From assembly GCA_035656655.1 (NCBI GenBank), contig DASRSE010000237.1, positions 1 through 15,556 on the forward strand: 15,556 nucleotides of DNA, given 5' to 3'. This DNA comes from DASRSE01 sp035656655. GTDB taxonomy: Bacteria > Planctomycetota > Planctomycetia > Pirellulales > DASRSE01. Of this stretch, positions 11,861 through 15,556 are shown one piece after another. Made by a program: the position numbers and the translations under genes. Each line of letters opens with the position of its first letter. The first letter of the stretch is position 1. A model generated the notes under the pieces. That model was given only the letters and a program-made list of their open reading frames with translations. It did no database searches and was not told the origin of the DNA.

Positions 11861-14800
11861 CATCTATCCGCGCCCCGGACAACCGGATCGCGCCGCGCTG
11901 GGGGTTCTCCAGCAGGCCGCCGATCTCGGTTGGCAAAGCGGCCTGCAAGTTCGCTCCGGCTACGGCTATCTTCTCCAAGGCAATCTCGAACCGCGCCAGG
12001 TCGAGCAGATCGCCCGCGAACTCTTGGCCGACGCAATCGTCGAACAGACGGTTTTGGCTCCGGCGGGAGACGCGGCGCTGGCGACTCCGCCCGCCGCCGC
12101 CCCCGGCGAAAGTCCGCGCCCAGTTCAGTTGGTGCATGTTCTGCCAAAGCCGGGCGTGATGGACCCGGTCGCTCACAGCGCGCGAGCGGCCATTGCCGAT
12201 CTAGGGATCACCGTCGACGCAATCCGGACGTTTCGCAAGTATTGGATCGCCGGAGTCGCCGGGGCGGAGCTGCAGAAACTCACGACCAAGATTTTGGCCA
12301 ACGATGCGATCGAGCAAGTGATCGTCGGTCCGCTCGCGCTCGAGCGGCTCGAGCTCGGCGGCGAATACGCGTTCCAATTGACCACTGTCCCGCTGCGGAG
12401 CTTGGACGACGCCGGTCTAATGCAGCTCAGCAAACAAGGCCAGCTTTATCTTTCGCTGGTCGAAATGCAGACGATCCAGACGCATTTTCGTGAGTTGCTC
12501 CGCGATCCGACCGACATCGAACTGGAGACGATTGCGCAGACCTGGAGCGAGCATTGCAGCCACAAGACGCTCGCCGGCCGGATCGCCTATCGCGGCCCGC
12601 TTGATGCCGCCGGCACTCTCGGCGAGCGGTCCTTTGAAAACATGCTCAAAGAGACCATCTTTGCCGCGACTCAGGCTTTGCGCAAAAGTTGGGGAGACCT
12701 GGATTGGTGCGTGAGCGTATTCAAGGACAATGCCGGCATCATTCGCTTCGATGACGATCACAATGTCGTCTTCAAAGTCGAGACGCACAATCATCCGTCG
12801 GCGCTCGAACCGTACGGCGGGGCGAACACCGGCCTCGGAGGCGTGATCCGCGACCCGCTCGGGACCGGTCTCGGCGCGAAGCCGGTTTGCAGCACGGATG
12901 TGTTTTGCTTTGCCCCGCCCGACACGCCGGCCGATTCCTTGCCGCCGGGCGTGCTTCATCCGCGCCGCGTGATGCAAGGAGTCGTCAGCGGCGTCCGCGA
13001 TTATGGCAATCGGATGGGAATCCCGACGGTCAACGGCGCGGTTTATTTTGATCCACGTTATCTGGGCAATCCGCTCGTCTATTGTGGCAATGTGGGAATT
13101 ATCCCCGTCGACAAGTCGCATAAAGAAGCGCTGCCGGGCGATCAGATCGTGGCGGTCGGCGGCCGGACGGGCCGCGATGGAATTCACGGCGCGACCTTTA
13201 GCTCCGCCGAATTGACCAGCGAAAGCGAAAGCCTCAGCGGCGGGGCCGTCCAAATCGGCAACGCCATCACCGAAAAAATGGTCCTCGATGTGATCTTGCA
13301 AGCGCGCGATCGCGGCTTGTACAACGCGATTACCGATTGCGGGGCCGGCGGCTTTTCGTCCGCCGTCGGCGAAATGGGGGAAGAAATCGGCGCCGAGGTT
13401 TGGCTCGACCGCTGCCCCACGAAATACGCCGGCTTGTCCTACACTGAAATCTGGATCTCCGAAGCGCAAGAGCGAATGATCTTGGCCGTTTCGGCCGAGC
13501 AATGGCCGGAGCTGGAAAAACTCTGCCAGTCGGAGGGGGTCGAAGCCACCGTGATCGGCCGCTTCGAGCCGACCGGCCGGCTGCGGCTCCATTATCAAGG
13601 CGAATTGGTCGGCGATTTGGCAATGCACTTCTTGCACGCGGGCCGCCCTCCGATCATTCGCGAAGCAACCTACGCGCTCGCCGCACCGGCTTTCCGCCGC
13701 GAAGCGGGCTCGATGAACGGTCCTGATGTCGCGGAAGATGCAGCATTGCCGACCGCCGACGTGGCGGTCCGCCCGGCCGTTTCGTCAGCGGGGCGCGCGG
13801 CTGCGGCGGACAACCCGTCGCAGTCTGGTCCGCTGCCGCCGACTCTGCCCGCGGCCCCTTACAATGCCACGCTGCTGAAAATCCTCGCCGCGCTGAACGT
13901 GGCCAGCAAGGAATGGGTAATCCGCCAATACGATCACGAAGTCCAAGGCGGCAGCGTCATCAAGCCGCTCGTCGGCGTGGCGAACGATGGACCCAGCGAT
14001 GCCGCCGTGGTGCGGCCCGTTTTGAACTCGCGGCGCGGGCTGGTCATCTCGTGCGGGATGAATCCGCACTATGGCGATTTTGATACCTATCACATGGCAG
14101 CCAGCGCCATCGACGAGGCTCTGCGCAACTGCGTCGCGGTCGGGGCCGACCCGACGCGGATTGCGATCCTCGATAATTTCTGTTGGGGAGACACGTCGCG
14201 ACCCGAAACGCTCGGCTCGCTGGTGCGCGCGGCGCTCGCGTGCCACGATCTGGCCATGGCGCTGGGTACGCCTTTCATCAGCGGCAAAGACAGCTTGAAC
14301 AACGAATTCAAGTATCAGAACGAAGCGGGCGAGCCGCAGGCGATCGCGATTCCGCCGTCGCTGCTCATCAGCGCGCTCGGTCAAATCGACGACGTGCGGC
14401 GTTGCGTGACGATGGACTTGAAGCAGTCTGGCAATATGCTTTATCAAATCGGCGTGACGAAAAACGAACTCGCCGGCTCGCACTTTGGGCTGGTTGAGCG
14501 CGGTTCCGCGTGCGCCGCGACGCAAGCTCCGCAGCGCCCGTTTGCCACGGCGCAGCCGACCTCCGTTCCGCAGGTCGACCCGCCGCAGGCGAAGCAAATT
14601 TTTGCCGCGCTGCACAAGGCGATTGTCGCTGGGCATGTCCGCGCCTGCCACGACCTGAGCGAAGGGGGACTGGCCGTCGCGCTGGCCGAAATGACCTTTG
14701 CCGGCGGTCTGGGCGCCAAGGTTTATTTGGAGCAAATTCCGCACGATCCGGCGATCGACGGCGAGTCGGCCTCGTGCGCGGATGTGATTCTCTTGTTTAG

Positions 14801-15050
14801 CGAATCGAATTCGCGGTTTGTGTGCGAGGTCGCGCCCGACCAGATCGGCCATTTCGAAACGCTGCTCGGCGATGTGCCCCACGCGATCATTGGCGAAGTC
14901 AACGAGTCAGGCCGATTGCAAATCGTCGGGCCCAAGCCCAAAACGAGCGGCGGCGATTTGCGCCATGCCGATCCGCTGCAGGACGTGCTTGTGGTCGATG
15001 CCGATCTGGCCGAGTTAAAACGGGCGTGGCAACAGCCGCTCCGCTGGTGA
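11844..15050 (+). CDS. purL: Phosphoribosylformylglycinamidine synthase PurL with two fused PurS-like domains
   Basis: The 1068-residue protein catalyses ATP-dependent amination of FGAR to FGAM in purine synthesis, taking ammonia from PurQ. Residues 1-71 (PRPGQPDRAALG ... ELLADAIVEQ) and 96-164 (PKPGVMDPVAHSARAA ... KILANDAIEQ) are two related PurS-like domains. The synthetase follows: WSEHCSHKTLAG (234-245, His237), ETHNHPSALEPYGGANTG (313-330), GVRDYGNRMGIPTVNG (383-398), GGRTGRDGIHGATFSS (439-454), DCGAGGFSSAVGE (498-510), FISGKDSLNNE (811-821) and HDLSEGGLAVALAE (936-949). A Pro/Ala/Ser-rich linker spans 621-671. Ordinary small PurL is about 720-760 residues and has a separate PurS; this fused layout replaces it. 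The in-frame ATG at 11751 is rejected because the first PurS strand begins only at 11844. The 17-base overlap with tyrA suggests coupling. Confidence 0.95.
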   Translation: MLWEVDIYPRPGQPDRAALGVLQQAADLGWQSGLQVRSGYGYLLQGNLEPRQVEQIARELLADAIVEQTVLAPAGDAALATPPAAAPGESPRPVQLVHVLPKPGVMDPVAHSARAAIADLGITVDAIRTFRKYWIAGVAGAELQKLTTKILANDAIEQVIVGPLALERLELGGEYAFQLTTVPLRSLDDAGLMQLSKQGQLYLSLVEMQTIQTHFRELLRDPTDIELETIAQTWSEHCSHKTLAGRIAYRGPLDAAGTLGERSFENMLKETIFAATQALRKSWGDLDWCVSVFKDNAGIIRFDDDHNVVFKVETHNHPSALEPYGGANTGLGGVIRDPLGTGLGAKPVCSTDVFCFAPPDTPADSLPPGVLHPRRVMQGVVSGVRDYGNRMGIPTVNGAVYFDPRYLGNPLVYCGNVGIIPVDKSHKEALPGDQIVAVGGRTGRDGIHGATFSSAELTSESESLSGGAVQIGNAITEKMVLDVILQARDRGLYNAITDCGAGGFSSAVGEMGEEIGAEVWLDRCPTKYAGLSYTEIWISEAQERMILAVSAEQWPELEKLCQSEGVEATVIGRFEPTGRLRLHYQGELVGDLAMHFLHAGRPPIIREATYALAAPAFRREAGSMNGPDVAEDAALPTADVAVRPAVSSAGRAAAADNPSQSGPLPPTLPAAPYNATLLKILAALNVASKEWVIRQYDHEVQGGSVIKPLVGVANDGPSDAAVVRPVLNSRRGLVISCGMNPHYGDFDTYHMAASAIDEALRNCVAVGADPTRIAILDNFCWGDTSRPETLGSLVRAALACHDLAMALGTPFISGKDSLNNEFKYQNEAGEPQAIAIPPSLLISALGQIDDVRRCVTMDLKQSGNMLYQIGVTKNELAGSHFGLVERGSACAATQAPQRPFATAQPTSVPQVDPPQAKQIFAALHKAIVAGHVRACHDLSEGGLAVALAEMTFAGGLGAKVYLEQIPHDPAIDGESASCADVILLFSESNSRFVCEVAPDQIGHFETLLGDVPHAIIGEVNESGRLQIVGPKPKTSGGDLRHADPLQDVLVVDADLAELKRAWQQPLRW

Positions 15051-15126
15051 GTTCGCCGTTGCCAAGCCGCGAGAAATCAGATTGTGTGCGGTCGAGTTTT
15101 TCTTCTTACCTCCGTTTGCGAACTTC

Positions 15127-15556
15127 ATGGCCCCTCGCGTTTTAGTCCTCCGTTCGCCGGGCACGAATTGCGACGTGGAAACGGCCTATGCCTTCGAGCA
15201 GGCCGGCGCCGCGACGGTTCGGCTACACATCAACCGGCTGTTGGAAAACCCGCGCCAATTCAACGACTATCAGATTCTGGTCATCCCTGGCGGCTTCAGC
15301 TACGGCGACGACCTGGCGGCGGGGCGCATTCTGGGCAATCAGATTCGCCACCATTTGGCCGAGGAGCTGGCCAATTTCAAAGCAGCCGGCAAGCTGATCT
15401 TGGGCATCTGCAATGGGTTTCAGGTCTTGCTCAAATCGCCCGGCATTTTGCTCGATGCCGACCCTGCCGTTGGTGGTCTGCCGGCCACGCTTACCTGGAA
15501 CGAGTCGGGCCGGTTTGAAGACCGCTGGGTAAATCTGCGGGTGGTTGGAGACAAGT
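15127..15556 (+). CDS. purQ: FGAM synthase glutaminase subunit PurQ (3' end beyond window)
   Basis: The visible 143 residues start MAPRVLVLRSPGTNCDVE and show the class I glutamine amidotransferase fold: PGTNCD (11-16), LVIPGGFSYGDDLAAGRI (51-68), and the nucleophile Cys95 in LGICNGFQVLL. The catalytic His-Glu pair lies past the window edge. PurQ releases ammonia from glutamine for PurL, so the pair forms the FGAM synthase complex, with PurS supplied by the fused domains of PurL. It follows purL by 76 bases with no terminator visible and no clear Shine-Dalgarno; the ATG at 15127 begins the first strand of the fold exactly. Confidence 0.95.
   Translation, partial: MAPRVLVLRSPGTNCDVETAYAFEQAGAATVRLHINRLLENPRQFNDYQILVIPGGFSYGDDLAAGRILGNQIRHHLAEELANFKAAGKLILGICNGFQVLLKSPGILLDADPAVGGLPATLTWNESGRFEDRWVNLRVVGDK

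Noticed and set aside
12417..13637. 406-residue open frame antisense to purL (and a second at 13785-14882)
   Set aside because: Long antisense frames are expected opposite GC-rich coding sequence; the translations show no domain character, and purL on the other strand is unambiguous.

Overview
The window is GC-rich, gene-dense bacterial chromosome and most likely comes from a planctomycete, probably of the Pirellulales type. That assignment is an inference from gene content: an ethylene-receptor-like hybrid kinase, small secreted Cys-rich and Tyr-rich proteins with signal peptides, a CPXCG zinc-knuckle protein, a Peptidase_Mx-type zinc metallopeptidase, and an extended PurL beside a separate PurQ. 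No 16S rRNA or other marker gene is present to confirm it. I found no tRNA, rRNA, CRISPR array, transposase or phage gene.

Layout. Positions 1-125 hold the probable tail of an upstream gene. A minus-strand gene for a small basic protein of the 'plasmid stabilization' type follows (292-594). Divergent from it is a 715-residue hybrid histidine kinase (880-3027) whose N-terminus carries every ligand- and copper-site residue I could align with plant ETR1. Next come a DUF488 protein (3121-3705), a gap with a perfect 18-bp inverted repeat, a possible 77-residue small protein (4056-4289) and a Cys-rich zinc metallopeptidase (4486-5598).

The middle is built from small genes. A minus-strand pair encodes a CPXCG protein (5749-5931) and a secreted Cys-rich repeat protein (6096-6485). 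The latter is preceded by a structured leader with two tandem hairpins and mutually exclusive pairings. Divergent from it is a secreted Tyr-rich protein (7012-7476) followed by a good terminator. After a 485-base gap with a sigma70-like promoter, a family 2 glycosyltransferase (7962-8711) overlaps by 4 bases a 531-residue protein that I tentatively compare with BshC (8708-10303). A convergent SRPBCC-fold gene (10331-10789, minus, GTG start) closes that block.

The right end is biosynthetic: prephenate dehydrogenase (tyrA, 10943-11860), a PurL with two PurS-like domains fused to its N-terminus (11844-15050, overlapping tyrA by 17 bases), and the start of purQ (from 15127, cut by the window edge). 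purL and purQ together supply formylglycinamidine ribonucleotide synthase for purine synthesis. tyrA is co-transcribed with them judging by the overlap, with an extended -10 promoter just upstream.

The most interesting items are the putative bacterial ethylene sensor kinase, the structured leader of the Cys-rich secreted protein, the PurS-PurS-PurL fusion, and the glycosyltransferase/BshC-like pair. I see no complete multi-gene defence or mobile system here.
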